From the NCBI GenBank assembly GCA_009733775.1, contig WOGZ01000324.1, forward strand, positions 1 to 36,982: a stretch of 36,982 nucleotides of DNA, given 5' to 3'. The notes below the pieces were generated by a model that saw only the letters and a program-made list of their open reading frames with translations, was not told where the DNA came from and did not search any database. This stretch comes from Alectoria sarmentosa. Lineage: Eukaryota; Ascomycota; Lecanoromycetes; Lecanorales; Parmeliaceae. The stretch's first letter is position 1. Every line of letters starts with the position of its first letter. The translations under genes were made by a program, and so were the position numbers. Below, one piece after another: positions 21,791 to 34,223 of this stretch.

Positions 21791-22560
21791 AATCGATTAT
21801 TTTAAACTTTTTATAAAGTTTATTTTTAATCGCTTAAATATCGATTTTATCAAGATTTATAAACAAAATATCGTTTACATAAATGATAACGATGATAATG
21901 TTATTAATAAATATCGAAAAATCAATAACGATAAATTTAAAATTCAATTTCTTAAAATACGTTACGAGAATATTATATCAAATTCTCGAAAATTATTTTA
22001 AATCGTATAACGTTTTTATAAATTTATAAATCTTATTTTCTTTGCTTTTAATTTCAAATTTTATGAATTATATCACATAAAAAAATGATCTTAATATTCA
22101 TTTATTTAAGTTTTTAATCTAAAATTGTCGCAAAAACGAAAATGATTTTATAATTCATAAATTTGATTATCGAGACGAAAATTTCATTAAAGTCGATTTC
22201 TTTTTGTTATTCAAAATCACGATTCATTTAATAAATTTTATATCGAACGATTTTATTAATAAAGTTTTTTTTAATTTTATAAATTTATCTATCTTTCAAA
22301 ACACGCGCATTCAAAAATAAATTCATTAAAATTTAAATGTTATTAATAATAAGAGAATCGATCTCGTTTTATATAATTATTTGTTAATGCATTTTATGAT
22401 AAAAATTCGTTATGACCTTTTTAAACCTTCGAGACTTATAAAACTCAATAAAAACGACTTTTGTTAATAAAATAAAAAAATTCGAAATGAAATTTTGATA
22501 TAATTTCATAATTTCGAACGACTTTATAATAAAAATAAATTCGAAAACTTTATTAATCAT
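21791..22560 (-). pseudogene. E2 reverse transcriptase remnant
   Basis: The box at 21870-21881 reads YVND in IIIVIIYVNDILFINLDKID, so the second catalytic Asp is Asn, as in E0. Other RT blocks are broken by stops. Confidence 0.85.
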
Positions 22561-24480
22561 AAAGCGAATAATAAATTTGATTATTAATGTGAATGAGAAT
22601 AAAGAAATTATAATATTATCGTTGAGCGTATTAAACGATTATTTAATTATAAACTTTAAATCAAATGCGCTTAAAACGACTTTTAACGAAATTCTTTTTC
22701 AAATTAAAATGAAATTGAGCAAATCATTAATCTCTTTTTTGATAATTATATATTTCTTTTAACGTTTCTTCTTTGAAATTATAAATGAAAAAATAAATAA
22801 ATGATTTTAATGCTCGATATTCTCAGCGAGTTTGCATTTATTTCGATAAACGTTAATTTGTTTTTTAATGACAACGATGCTTAACTCGAAAGAAATAAAT
22901 TTGAAAAAAACGTTATTAATTCAATTAACATTAAAAATAACAATTATTTTATCGCTATTTAAAAATATGCGATAATTTTTATCTTGATATTTTAAAAAAC
23001 GTTTTTTGACGGCGCGATCTTAATATTTCTTTCAATTAATATTGCAAAAAACAATTTAATAATAATCGATTTAATCGATAATGCGTAAATGAGATACATC
23101 AAAAAAAACGATATTAATTTCGAATAAAATAACGTTATAACCAATAACGAGTTAAATATTGCGAAGAATATTAATTATTTAAACGAATTTTGTTTAATAT
23201 TTTTGAAATAATTTGCTTTTTTTAAGCATAACGCTTATTTTACGTTGAATAATAACGTTTAAACGCTCGAATTTATTATTCATTTAAAAATTATTAAACA
23301 TAATGTTTTTTTAAATGATATCTTTAAATAATCGAAAAGTTTTTAAGGTATTTAATAATTATCGAATTTAATATCACAATCAATGCGGAAACGAGTATAT
23401 CGATTATCGCTATATTTTAAATTATTAAAAAACATCTTAAACGCGATAAAAATTATTAAATCAAATTTATCGAGCAATAAATAAAGGTCAAATCGAAAAA
23501 TTTTATCGTTAAAAAAGATGATTATTTATTTAAAATTATCTCAAAAGGCATCAAATAAGCCCTGAAAATCGTTATAAATTAAATCGTTTTATCATCTTTT
23601 AAGAGCAATATGCTATTTATATAATTTCATTTTTATATTAATTATAAAACATGATTCGCACGTATCATCGAAAAATAAAATAAAGAAATTCATTTTAACG
23701 CACATTTTAATCAATTTTTTGAAATTTTGAACGTTTAAATAATTATGATAAACGTGTCACATATAAAAGATTATCTCATTAATTTAAAATTTCGATAAAG
23801 ATTTTAAAAACTTTTAATTGTCAAAAATAAATTCAATTAAAAACTTATCATAAGCGAAAATCTCTTTATTAACGATTATTAAAATTGAATTTTTTTTCCC
23901 TCAAATATCGAGCGCATAAAGATAATTTTAAATACGTTTAAAAAAGAAACGTTACTTTTTAACGATAATATCGTCAAAAACAAAAATCAAAAAAATTCTT
24001 TATTTTTTCAATTGCTCTTCAAAAATGAAATTGAAATCATAATTAAATACGAATTAAACGTTTTAAAAAATTTAAATGCGTTTAACATTATTCATTTTGC
24101 ATTCAAATTCGATGTTTTCGAAATCGACAATTATACGATTATTAATAAGATCATTCACAAAACGTGAAAATTAAAAATATTCAAAAATTTTGAAGATTAA
24201 AAAGATATAAATCATATATTAAATGTAAACATAATCTCGAAATCAAAAAGAAAACATTGCTATTGCAATAAATAAAGCGATAATTTACGCTTTATCAACG
24301 ACTTTAAATTTGATATTATAAACCTTTTTATTTAAAATGTTAAAGCTTGCGATAAATTCGAAAATCGATTTAAAAACGATAAAAATAATAAGAATAATAT
24401 GGGCGATAAAGCAACGAACGATTTTTAATTAAATAATCATCATAATTGCGTTAACATTATTAAATTGCTTTTTTAATTTT
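22561..24480 (-). pseudogene. E2 integrase and protease remnant
   Basis: It corresponds to E3 15420-17400. The integrase zinc/core block equals E3 16480-16620 at about 23620-23740 (same order, with transitions). The protease motif is not recognised. The plus-strand frame 22577-22762 is a shadow shared with E3. Confidence 0.65.
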
Positions 24481-25142
24481 TTAATTAATTTAAATTCGAA
24501 ATTTTCTTCTTCTCGATTATATTTTTTTATAATCTTTATAATCATAATTATCACGATTATTATAATTATCGCGCCCTTCGCGATCTTCTTTATTTATATC
24601 GTTTTTATTAAATCGTTTATTATATTAATCGCATTTATTAATATTATGTTAACTCTTTTTATAATAAATACAATATTTACAAATTTAAATATAAATGCGA
24701 AAATTATTAAAGTATACGCTTATTTAAATACGATGCTCGACGATATCTTTAATAATAATAAAAACAAATACGAATTGTTAAATATGTTTAAAAAAATCGT
24801 TAATAATGTTAATAAGCGCATGAATTTGAAAATGTGTGAAATCGAATAAATTAATAATAATATCAACGTTCATTTAATCTCACGATTTTTATTATAAACG
24901 TTATAAATTTGATTATAATTCTCGCGGTACGCATTGTATTAAAAATTGAACCTTTTATAAAAATAATAAATTTTTCAATTTTCATTAAAAAGAAAAATCG
25001 TTCGATCGAATTAATTCTTAAATTTTCGAATAACGTTTATGAAGATATTAATATACTTTTACGATTTGTTTTCGCAAACGATTAAAATGAGAAATTTTTA
25101 TTTAAAAATGATAAAGATAAAAATGTCAAAATCTCGAAATGT

Positions 25143-25147
25143 ATATT
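25143..25147. repeat. Target-site duplication ATATT of the solo LTR
   Basis: ATATT stands at 25143-25147 and again at 25406-25410, directly flanking the insert. E3 has a single ATATT at 18055-18059 in otherwise aligned sequence. Confidence 0.95.
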
Positions 25148-25405
25148 TGTTGGGAATACGGTTGGTTGGCTATGGGGTGCTTGCCAAGCCCATGGTAGGC
25201 GATATGCTCATGGTTGGCGACACAATGGTGTCGGCAATGTGGTACATCAGAAAGGTCATATTTTGGGTGGTTGTAAGTTGATCGATTCTTCTATGAGAAT
25301 TGGCTATCTATCAACTTCTTGTCAAGCCATGAACTTGGCAAGGTATCGTCTGTTAGGCAGGTACAATGAGCTTGGCAACATGGCAACATGGCGATTCTCT
25401 TGACA
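25148..25405. mobile_element. Solo LTR, 258 bp, not RIP-mutated
   Basis: It starts TGTTGGGAATACGG and ends CTCTTGACA, that is TG...CA termini, with a 5-bp duplication. Copia LTRs often start TGTTGGAATA-like. Unlike all surrounding DNA it is rich in G+C with normal CpA and TpG, so it entered after the host copies were mutated or escaped RIP because it is short and single. Inside, GGCAACAT is repeated in tandem near the end (about 25373-25390), and TTGCCAAG/CTTGGCAA sites form inverted pairs (about 25181, 25336, 25372). The 80-codon frame 25039-25281 crosses its border and is not a gene. No related sequence occurs elsewhere in the window. Confidence 0.9.
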
Positions 25406-27082
25406 ATATTCTTCGAATTTTTTTTAAATATCAAAAACATTAATATAATATTCGACTTTATTTCGAAAATTGTTTTTATAACGAGTTTTCATTATCGTAT
25501 AAATTTAATTATGCGTTTCGATTTAAATTAAGACGTTTATTTTAATAATAACAAATTTTATTTTGATAATTAAGTGATTGTTCGAAGCATCTTTTGCTTC
25601 AATGATAAAACTTTCGATAAATTTAATTATATCGATTTCGATTTAATATCATAATTCAATTAAATTCAAAAAGTTTTACATTTAACATTTTCATTTGATA
25701 TAATTAATAATTTTTATAAACATTTCAATCTTTTCAAATTAATTTCAAAAAATCGAAACTTTAATATTAAAATGTTCGAACATGATGTCAAAAGAAATTA
25801 ATTTAAATTTAAAAATTTAAAAATTCTTAAAGTTTAAACTTACGCTTGAATTTATGCTCGAAAAAAATGATTTATAATAAAACAAAATTTGAAAATGATA
25901 AAATCTATATAATAGGGTTTTTAAAAATAATTAAAATAAACGACATCGAAGAAATAAAGCGCGCTTTAAAGTCGAAAAGATTTTCATTAATAATAAATTT
26001 TAATAACAATTCGAAAATTGATTATTCAAAAATAAGAATAAAATTAACGCAGAAGTTTAAAGTAAAATCGTTATCGTTATCGTTATTATTATTATTATCG
26101 TTATCATTATTCGAAAAATGTTTTCAAATTTTTAAAATCTCGAAAATATAAGAGAAATTTCATTGAATTTTAAAATTAATTCGATATAATTTAAATTTTC
26201 GTTTGCGAAAAATCTTTGCGTTATAATCGAAAAAATATTTAATAATGTTTAAAAAAACGATAAATTTGATAAATTTTTAAAAAAGTATAAAAATATAAAA
26301 ATATTGCTTTAAAGAAATCATTTAATTTTATAAACGAATTTATAAAAAGTTCGTTATTCGAATTATATTAATCATTTTGATAATCAAAAGATTTTTTTGA
26401 AAAAAGAATAATAAAATTTCGAGATCGAAAACGAAATTAATAATCTCATTTCGCTCATTTAAAACCCTCAAATATATTATCGTTATTATTAAATCGCTTT
26501 ATAATAAAAACTTCTTTATCTTTAATTTTCGAAATAAAAAGTTTTTTTTCTTTACATTTTAACTTTAATATGTTAAATACGCGAAATAAAAAATGATTTC
26601 CCTTTAATTGATTATTAACCTTGATTTTTGATTTTTTAATTTTCATTGCGAATATTTCGCAATTGAATTATTAAATATAATTATCGTTATCGAATTTTCG
26701 AATAAAGCGATTTATAAAACGAAAATATGTCATTTATTATCTTAACGTGTTTCACGCAAAAAAATTAATAATATTTCAAAACTTTAACGATCACGTGATT
26801 CACGATCGCAAAATAATTTCGATATATCACGATTAATTGCGATATGTTTCGAATCATTTTGTTTTATCTCGAACGAAAACGAAAGCAATGCGAATATTGA
26901 TAAAAATAACGCGAATATTACTAACGTTTTAACGTTTAAAAAAGCGATATTGACTTTAAAGACGCTCATAATTTCCGAAAAGAGCGTTATTAATTATCGA
27001 AAAAAACGTTTTATGTCGTTAATGTCTCAACGTTATTTCTTTTGCGTTTTATTTTTTGCATTTTCGTTACGAGCGAATCATA

Positions 27083-27216
27083 TGTTGAAAGTAAATGAAA
27101 CATTTGGTTGATTGAATAGTTGCAATAGAGCATTTAGATACAAAATGTGTTAAGTCTCGATAAACCTTTTTTGCCTCGATAAACCTTTCATGTTTAATAA
27201 TTAACACATTTCAACA
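27083..27216 (-). repeat. E4 3' LTR (134 bp)
   Basis: On the plus strand it starts TGTTGAAAGTAAATG and ends CACATTTCAACA. It aligns without gaps to 34224-34357; I count 11 differences, all transitions. Confidence 0.95.
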
Positions 27217-28189
27217 TTTTCACATAATCGCATTATAACTCGAAAAATCAAAGTGTTTAAATTACTCTTTTTATTTTTCTTATTCGAAATGTCATATAAT
27301 TTGAACGTCGGATTAAAAGAGTGAAAGTCGAAAAAGTCGAAAAATTCGAAAAAGTAGTCGAAAAAGCCTTATAATCACTCAGATTTGAAACATGAGATTC
27401 AAAACTCGCGATGTTCAAAATTGAGTAAAAATAGTGAAAATCCGAAAAGGAAAATCGGATTTTTTTTTTTTTTTTTTTTTGAAAACGATTATGTTCTTTT
27501 GAACATATTCGTCACGGTGTCTCATATAAAAAATTTCACTTTTTAACGAAAACTCGTTTTCTGATAAATTTATTTGCAGGTCATTTAATGCATATCAAAA
27601 ATCGAATAACACACGATTAATGAATATATGTGAAGGTAAATTTTCCGATTAAATGAAATATCTTAAATTGCATATGTATATGCATATATGCGATCGATTA
27701 TAAGGCTTATGAGAGTCGTTTTAAGGAATTGATATTTGATAGTAATGATCGATAGGGTGCATATAGATTGCGATCGGTATATTGATGATAATAATGATGA
27801 TAACGATATTAATCCTTGAGGGAATGAATATGGTGATTTTAAGAGGCATTAAGAGGCATGAATATGATGATTTTAAAGAGAAATTTAAGGCAAATAACGA
27901 GAATCGGCGATAACGACCTTTTTGATGATAACGCAGATTTTAAATTTTGGGGGCATATAAATATGAGCTTTCTGAATAAAGGCTCGTAAATTTAATAATT
28001 ATAAATGCAATAATAACAAATCAACTTTAAATTGAATCTTAATAAATAAAAGTTTTTGCGTATAACACGTTAAGATTAATATTTAAGGTTTTGCGAATAA
28101 ATTCGATCAATTATTCGTAATGTGAAAATTAATTAAATAAAAAAGCTCTCACAAAAGTGAGAAAAAAAAATTCATTCATTTTTAAATGA
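27217..28189 (-). repeat. E4 3' untranslated region
   Basis: Next to the LTR the purine tract is GTGAAAA in sense. A stem AAAATCCG...CGGATTTT at about 27437-27462 is followed on the plus strand by a run of about 22 T, and then the perfect hairpin TATGTTC-TTTT-GAACATA at 27490-27507. TATGCATATATGC lies at about 27675-27690, and an AATGATGAT microsatellite near 27786-27805. A perfect CTCAC-AAAA-GTGAG hairpin at about 28147-28160 lies just past the polyprotein end. No coding content. Confidence 0.75.
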
Positions 28190-28960
28190 TGTTTTAAATT
28201 TTATTCATCTTAAGAGCGTAATTCGAGATTAATGAATTTACGAAATAATTCAAATTTGTTTTTATAAAGAATTTTGATAAGGTCGTCGACGATTTATTTG
28301 TCGATAAACACATATTGCAAATCGACATTATTATCAACGATTTGATCGCGTATTTAATAATGTTGAATATTGATGTATTTGATACGATTATAATGTGAAA
28401 AATTCTTAATAAACGCAATTGCGTTTTGATTATTATTATAAATAATAATCGTTTAAAGCGTCTCATTGAAATGAATTTGATTTAAAAAATCTTTTAATCA
28501 AATAACTTTTTTAATAATTTACGTTTGATCGATATATTCAATTTCATAAATAAATAATACGATTATAAATTATCGTTTAAATAATTAATTAATAATTTCA
28601 TTTTTTAAATTGAAAACGTAATTTAAGATTGATTTGCGAATATCGTGATCGTTAATTTAATTGAAATTAATATAATCGATGAGTTTTTATAACGTATCTT
28701 TATAAATGAAATGTTAATTAATAATTTTTTTTAAATAACGAAAAATGCGCTTGATAACGATATAATGAGTTTTAATAAAATTGAAAATATATCGAAAGAT
28801 TATTAAAATAATGAAGATAATGTTTAATTTAATATCGAATATAACGTATATAAGAGATTTTATAATCGATTAATAAGTTTGAAAAAACTTTTTAAAAGTC
28901 GTGTTTTTTTTTTAATAAATGTTAATCGCGAATTGATTTTCATTAAAATAAACTTTATTT
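28190..28960 (-). pseudogene. E4 RNase H remnant
   Basis: Minus strand reads NAIAFIKNFSHYNRIKYINI, QHY, QIVDNNVDLQYVFIDKQI, VDDLIKIL, YKNKFELFRKFINLELRS to a stop near 28195. This is the full copia RNase H C-terminus with few stops. The annotated-looking 90-codon frame 28194-28466 is an overlapping wrong frame. Confidence 0.88.
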
Positions 28961-29720
28961 TGATTTTTTATATTTTATAAATATGAAGAAAACGCTCGAT
29001 GTAAACGAATTATCTTAATTATAAGATTTAATTAACACGATCGTGAATTATTATCATGTTCAAATAATAATTATAAAAATCGAGATCGTTTATTTTGAAT
29101 TTAATATTAAAAACATCTTTGATTCGTTGAATTTCAAATCGAGATAAATTAATAATAAAAGTATCGTTCATATAAAAAGCGATAATGATATTAATGTTTA
29201 AATTAATAAAAACGTTAAAATCGATATTAATAAAAATGAGATTGATTTTTTTTATGTATTCGATAAAAATATTATATTAAATTTAAAAAGATTGTTTTAA
29301 ATTATAAAAAATCTTATTAAATTTACAAATTTTATTAAAATATTTTTTTAAGATATATTTAATAAATTGTTTCACATATATTTTTTTTTCAACGTTATTA
29401 TAAAGAAAAACGATTTTAACGTTTATTTATTTTAAATTTTAATTTTCGACGACGATTAAGACGAAGATCGCTTTATAAAATATAAATTTGATTATTAAAA
29501 CGAAAATTTCATTGAAATTTAAATCTTTTTATTATTTAAAATCATAAATTATTTAATGAATTTTAAAGCGAGTAACTTCGTCGCGAGCTTCGCATTTAAT
29601 AATATAAATTCATTTATTATGAAAAGTAATATGTCCTTTGAATAAATCGATAAATTTTTAAATTTTATTTTTTAATAAAAAATCATTCTCGTCGATTATG
29701 TTATCTTTTCATTGTTTTCG
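28961..29720 (-). pseudogene. E4 reverse transcriptase remnant
   Basis: The box at 29163-29174 reads YMND in FYMNDTFIINLSRF, followed by EIQRIKDVFNIKFKINDLDF. This is the inverted counterpart of E0 4560-4790, with Val to Met and Asp to Asn in the YVDD box. Confidence 0.87.
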
Positions 29721-30900
29721 ATATAAATTATTAATAATGATTTTTTTATAAGTTTTTGATTCATATAATTTTATTGCGTTAACAATTTGAACAATTATCG
29801 CATAAAATTGAATAAAATCTAACGAAAGATCGCGCGATATAAAATAAGAATAATTTGAATAAAGCGACGCATTATTTGATTCATTATTTTAAAGAGTGAA
29901 AATTAATAATAACGACGAATTGAAAATTAACGCGTTAATTTCAAAGAAATTTATAAATTTTATAATTGTAAAGAGTTTAAATTTAAACGATTGAATGAGT
30001 TCATTAACGTTTATTTCGTTTATAAATAATCAATTTTCAGCGGCGAAAGGCGTTATAAACGACGAATTCTCTTTTATAATTGAATTAATTAATAATTATA
30101 AATTAAATAAAGGATTATTCTTTTTCAAATCTCAAATGATTTTAAAAGATCGAATAATGTTATTATTTGATAATAATATATAATAAATATAATCGTTTTT
30201 ATAATCGATAAATTTTTTTTTCATAACGCGCTTTTGATTTTTCTTTTAATTAATAATAGATTTACGCAAAATAATAAAGTTTGAAATTTTAATGCGACGC
30301 ATATAATTCAAATGAAATTTATAATTCGTATAAATTTAATATGAAATAAATTTGCGTAAACGCATAAAGCTTCGATTATAAAAATAATTAATAATTGATA
30401 CGAATTTTAATTAATATTTTCAATTAAGATTAATGTTTTTAATAATAATGTTGATAGTGTTGAAAAACGTTTAATTAAATCGTTCGATAATTTTATTTTA
30501 TTCGAAATTTTTAAAATAAATAAATTTTTATATAATGTTATGATCGATATAATAAATATTAAAATTAAAATCTTTATATTCGTCATTATAATTAATTCGA
30601 AGACGTTTAATAATAATATTTTTATATTGATTTTTAATTTGATATCGTTTAAACATAAAGAAGATTTCGTTTTCATGTTTAATAATTTCAATTTTAAAAC
30701 GTTTATTTTAATCGTTTATAAAGATAATAAAATATTTATCATTAAAGCGATCGCGGGAAATGATGAGATTATAAATATCACTATGAATTAAATTTAAAGA
30801 TCTTTTATCAAAGCGAATATGAGATTTATGCGACGTTTTTTATGTTTTTTTGATTGCGCAAAAAATATAAATTTTTTTATTAACGATAATTTTAAATAAA
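29721..30900 (-). pseudogene. E4 integrase remnant
   Basis: It is the inverted homologue of E0 2940-3830. The 94-codon minus frame 30407-30691 is a shadow of the same kind as the E0 frame 3185-3409 (both contain ILLLNVFELIIM or nearly so), which confirms the homology. Catalytic blocks are interrupted. Confidence 0.75.
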
Positions 30901-31560
30901 TCGATATCTTTGAATAATTTAATTGATTTATAAATGTTTTGATATTTCAAATAATTTATGCGAGCATATTATAAATTAAAAATTTAATCATTAATTTTGC
31001 GCGATGTAGCATCGAGATTTAAATTCGAAAAAAAAAATCGAAATAAATTAACGAAGAGATAACGTTATTTATCAAATTGAAATGCTTTTTATATTTAAAA
31101 GTGATATAAAACATAATAAATTTGATATTATATTATTTAAATATAAATATAAACATTAACGATTATTTGAAAATAATTAAAATTTAATTAAATTCTTATA
31201 AACGTAAATAATAAAGATTATTATTTTGTAATTAAATAATGATATCACGATTATCAAATTCGATATCGTTTTGTATAAATTTCATTTAAATGTTATTGCG
31301 CATTAATTGTTTTTAAAAAATCAAATTTAAAAATAAATTTGAAATAAAAAGAATATTCGTGAAAATAAGCTTTTTTTTTAATTATCGATAATAATGTTAA
31401 TACGTATTTTATCGATATTAATAAAAATGCGAGCGTTTTTAATATTTTTAATGAAATAAATATTGTTTAATTTGAAATCGAAAACGCGATATTGCACGAA
31501 GCAATCTTTATTAAATGTGAAATGTTGAAAATAAACATAATTTATCGCTCATCGCGAAGA
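30901..31560 (-). pseudogene. E4 protease interval
   Basis: It lies between integrase and Gag. No protease motif is recognised in this copy. It is matched by inverted E0 2255-2940. Confidence 0.4.
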
Positions 31561-33625
31561 TGATGAATTATTTATTTTAATTATGAAAATAATTATTTAT
31601 GATTTTTTTTTGATTGTCAAAAGACTCGATAGAGTTTCGATTTTTGCGACGACGCTTTTTGTTATTGAATTTATCATTCCTTCGATCGTTATCCTTTTTG
31701 TTTTTGAATTTATCATCATCGTCATTATTATCATTATTGTCGTTATTTTTTTTATCATCATCGTCGTTAAAGTTATTATTATTTTGACGATTTTTGTTAA
31801 AGAGTTAATCGCATTTTGATTTAATATAATAATGCTTTTTGTAATGAATATAATATTTAAAAAGTTTTTAAATGATTTTGTTATTGAGATTAAACATAAC
31901 GTTTTTTTAAAATTTAATAATAATAATATGTTTTGAAATTGAAATTGAAATAATAAGGTGAGAGGGGCGTTAAACAGCGAATGTAAAAATAAATTTTTAT
32001 CATTTAAAAAAGAAATTAATTATAATTTGAATAAATCGAATAATAACGTATTTTAATAAATAAATTATCTCGATATTAACATCATTTATAAATTTATGAT
32101 TTTGAATATAATAAATAAAATAAATATTATTTGCTTTATTTAAATTCGTATGAAAAAAAAAAAAAAAAAAAAATTTCAATCTCAATTTAAATGATAAATT
32201 AATAATATTATTATAAATGCTTTTGAAATAAACGACAAAGTCAATTATATTTTTATATTAATCAAAATTTAATTTGAGCAATTAACGATACAAATCATTA
32301 AACGTATTAAAATCTTTAAACGTATTATTTTTATAAATGATATTTCATAAAACGTGCGCATTAATTTCATCTTTATGATTCATAAATAAATTCTTTTCAA
32401 AACGATTTTTAATGATGTTGATGTAAAATTCATGCCTCAAATCTCATTTAATTCGCTTTTTTTCGACGATATTAATTATTATCATAAATTCGTTAAATGA
32501 GATATTTTCAAAAATGATAAATATAATGAAAATCTCATTTTGTTTCATTTTAATGAATTTAATAAAACGTTGCGACGTAAGAAATTATTATATCTTTTAA
32601 AATTATATTTGAAGATCTTTAAGTTTTTTAAACTTTTTAATATGAAGCGAGAATTCGTTATTGAATTTCACGTCGACGATTTTTTCGAACATAATAATTT
32701 CGATATGTTATTAAAAATATAAAGAATTTAAATGTTGATAAAAGAATTAAATTTAAAAAATTAAACGATAATTTCAAAAAGATTTTCGTTATTAATTAAT
32801 TTAAAAAAAAACTCGCGGGTAAAAATATCGAGAATTATAATATTATTAAATAAATAAATAAATACATAATCGCGTTCTTTGTTTTTCGAACGCGTTTTAA
32901 ATTAACGATAAATTTTATTTAACATTGATTATAAAGAGAAAAATCGCATTTAAAAATGCGTTTTATTAATTAAACTCTTTTGAATTGAGCTCAAAACTCT
33001 TTTTAAAAAATGTTTAAAAATATAAAAAACGTGAAAATGCGAAGACGCTTGAATTTATCTTAATTTAAAAAAAAAAAAAATGTTTAAAACGCTTGAATTT
33101 GTCTCGACGAGAAATATAATTAATAAATGTAATTAAATCTTTTAATGCTTAAAAATCAAAATCAGAAAAAATCAAGAATTTTTTATATCTTTTCTCAATC
33201 ACAATTGACATTGAAATCGTTAATATAATAACGATCGTTGATATAATAACGATCGTTAATATAATAAAAATCGTGTTTTGCAATGAAATGCCCGTTATCA
33301 TAAATGACCCACTATTATTATTAACTTTGACTTAATATTTCGTCAGAAATAATCTAACAATTGATGTTATAATAATCGTTATTTGAAAATAAAGTTTGTA
33401 ATATGTTGCAATCTTTTTCTCATTCTATAAATAACGAAATAATATTATTTAATAACGCTTAATCGATTGATGAAAATAATGCGCGTTTGATTAAATTCAA
33501 TTTCAATCTTTTCGTTTTTTAAATAAAGGGCTGAGATGCAATTTATAAGATTAAACGATTTTTTAAAAAGTTATTCGATTATTGCGTTATGAGTATAACT
33601 CATCGTTCAAAGATTGAAATTAATA
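31561..33625 (-). pseudogene. E4 Gag remnant
   Basis: At 31811-31852 the knuckle reads YIHYKKHYYIKSKC: both first Cys and the His of the E0 CX2CX4HX4C are Tyr. The Asp/Asn-rich linker lies at about 31690-31770 in sense. An A-run of about 17 lies at 32155-32171. The rest to 33625 is unreadable N-terminal Gag and leader, homologous to E0 180-1900. Confidence 0.75.
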
Positions 33626-33660
33626 CCTTGAGGGAGATACCCTATTTATAAACAAGTTGG
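33626..33660 (-). promoter_or_regulatory. Possible TATA-like motif in E4 leader
   Basis: The minus strand reads TATAAATAGGG at about 33640-33650. It sits downstream of the LTR in sense, just after the repeat array, and is absent from E0, whose homology ends at about 180. In such AT-rich DNA a chance match is quite possible. Confidence 0.3.
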
Positions 33661-33850
33661 TAACTATTTGAGAATAAAAACAATTTGTTGACAAATCAAA
33701 AATTGTTGACAAAATGTTGAAAAATTGTTGACGCATTGTTGACAGATTGTTGACATTAACAATTTGTTGTTGAGAAATTGTTGGAAAATTGTTGACAAAT
33801 TGTTGATTAAAGTTTTAATTGTTGACGCGTTGTTGTTATTGTCGCGTTTT
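33661..33850 (-). repeat. Array of about ten TTGTTGAC / GTCAACAA motifs
   Basis: On the plus strand TTGTTGAC or one-base variants recur at irregular spacing of roughly 12-20 bp. Nine- to ten-base words such as AATTGTTGAC repeat exactly. CpA and TpG are kept, so the array is less RIP-mutated than E4 around it. It lies in the untranslated leader of E4 between module A and Gag. No function is known to me. Confidence 0.8.
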
Positions 33851-33985
33851 TAACTTTTTGTCAAAGCGCGATTTATATCCGATAGGGTTCCCGTAAGGTA
33901 GATAATTAATCGTATTCTTTAAGAGCGAATTGTAATCAACGCCTCACGATTTATCATTTGCGATTATTATATAAATAAACAATTG
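33811..33985. repeat. Modules A and inverted B in E4 leader
   Basis: A (about 33811-33898, ending GGTTCCCGTAAGG) equals window positions 1-92 in the same direction. Inverted B (about 33920-33985, containing GCCTCACGATTTATCATTTG) matches 97-150 reversed. Confidence 0.75.
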
Positions 33986-34208
33986 AATTGAGTCAAATAT
34001 TACTTAGAGCACGATTTATCAATAAAGATGATCACGTGTGATGGATAAATTTGATTGCGCAATCGTCGCAAAGTGAATAATTATTTTGTTACTTAGATTT
34101 TGACATTGCGACTTAGCTTTCAAAGACCTAATAAATTTTATACGCTTAATTAATGAGTTAGCTGGTTTATAAATGATAAATAAATAATATTAAACGAATG
34201 CTCGCGAT
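33986..34208 (-). other. E4 leader between module B and primer-binding site
   Basis: Non-coding, about 220 bp. It includes GATCACGTGTGATG near 34029, containing a CACGTG box. No homologue elsewhere in the window because the E0 equivalent is out of view. Confidence 0.5.
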
Positions 34209-34223
34209 TTTGAGTTCATAATC
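34209..34223 (-). promoter_or_regulatory. E4 primer-binding site
   Basis: Sense GATTATGAACTCAAA follows the 5' LTR directly; it is one or two transitions from GGTTATGAGCTC, complementary to the initiator tRNA-Met anticodon loop region. Confidence 0.75.

Larger units (their letters stand above)
20425..27082 (-). mobile_element. E2: Ty1/copia element, main part, 3' end missing
   Basis: It is a direct copy of the E3 subfamily in minus sense. Its 3' region starts abruptly at about 20425, lacking the hairpin part and 3' LTR that E1 has. It runs to 27082, where E4 is inserted with duplication TCATA, and resumes at 34358 up to its 5' LTR. It contains the solo LTR at 25148-25405. Confidence 0.9.
24481..27082 (-). 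pseudogene. E2 Gag region and leader, interrupted by the solo LTR
   Basis: Near 24560-24650 the minus strand shows the Gag knuckle remnant with a basic Asn/Asp linker (KRFNKNDIN, then DREGRDNYNNRDN). The remainder to 27082 is unreadable Gag/leader matching E3. The solo LTR splits it at 25148-25405. Plus-strand frames 24646-24849 and 25846-26151 and minus-strand frames 26455-26646 and 26784-26969 show no family match. Confidence 0.65.

Noticed and set aside
25039..25281. 80-codon ORF with Val/Gly/Met-rich end
   Set aside because: It runs from mutated E2 into the solo LTR across the target duplication; an accidental fusion.
33661..33850. CRISPR-like array or plasmid iterons
   Set aside because: Repeat words are only 8-10 bp, spacing is irregular, and it lies inside the leader of a eukaryotic copia element with no cas or rep gene.
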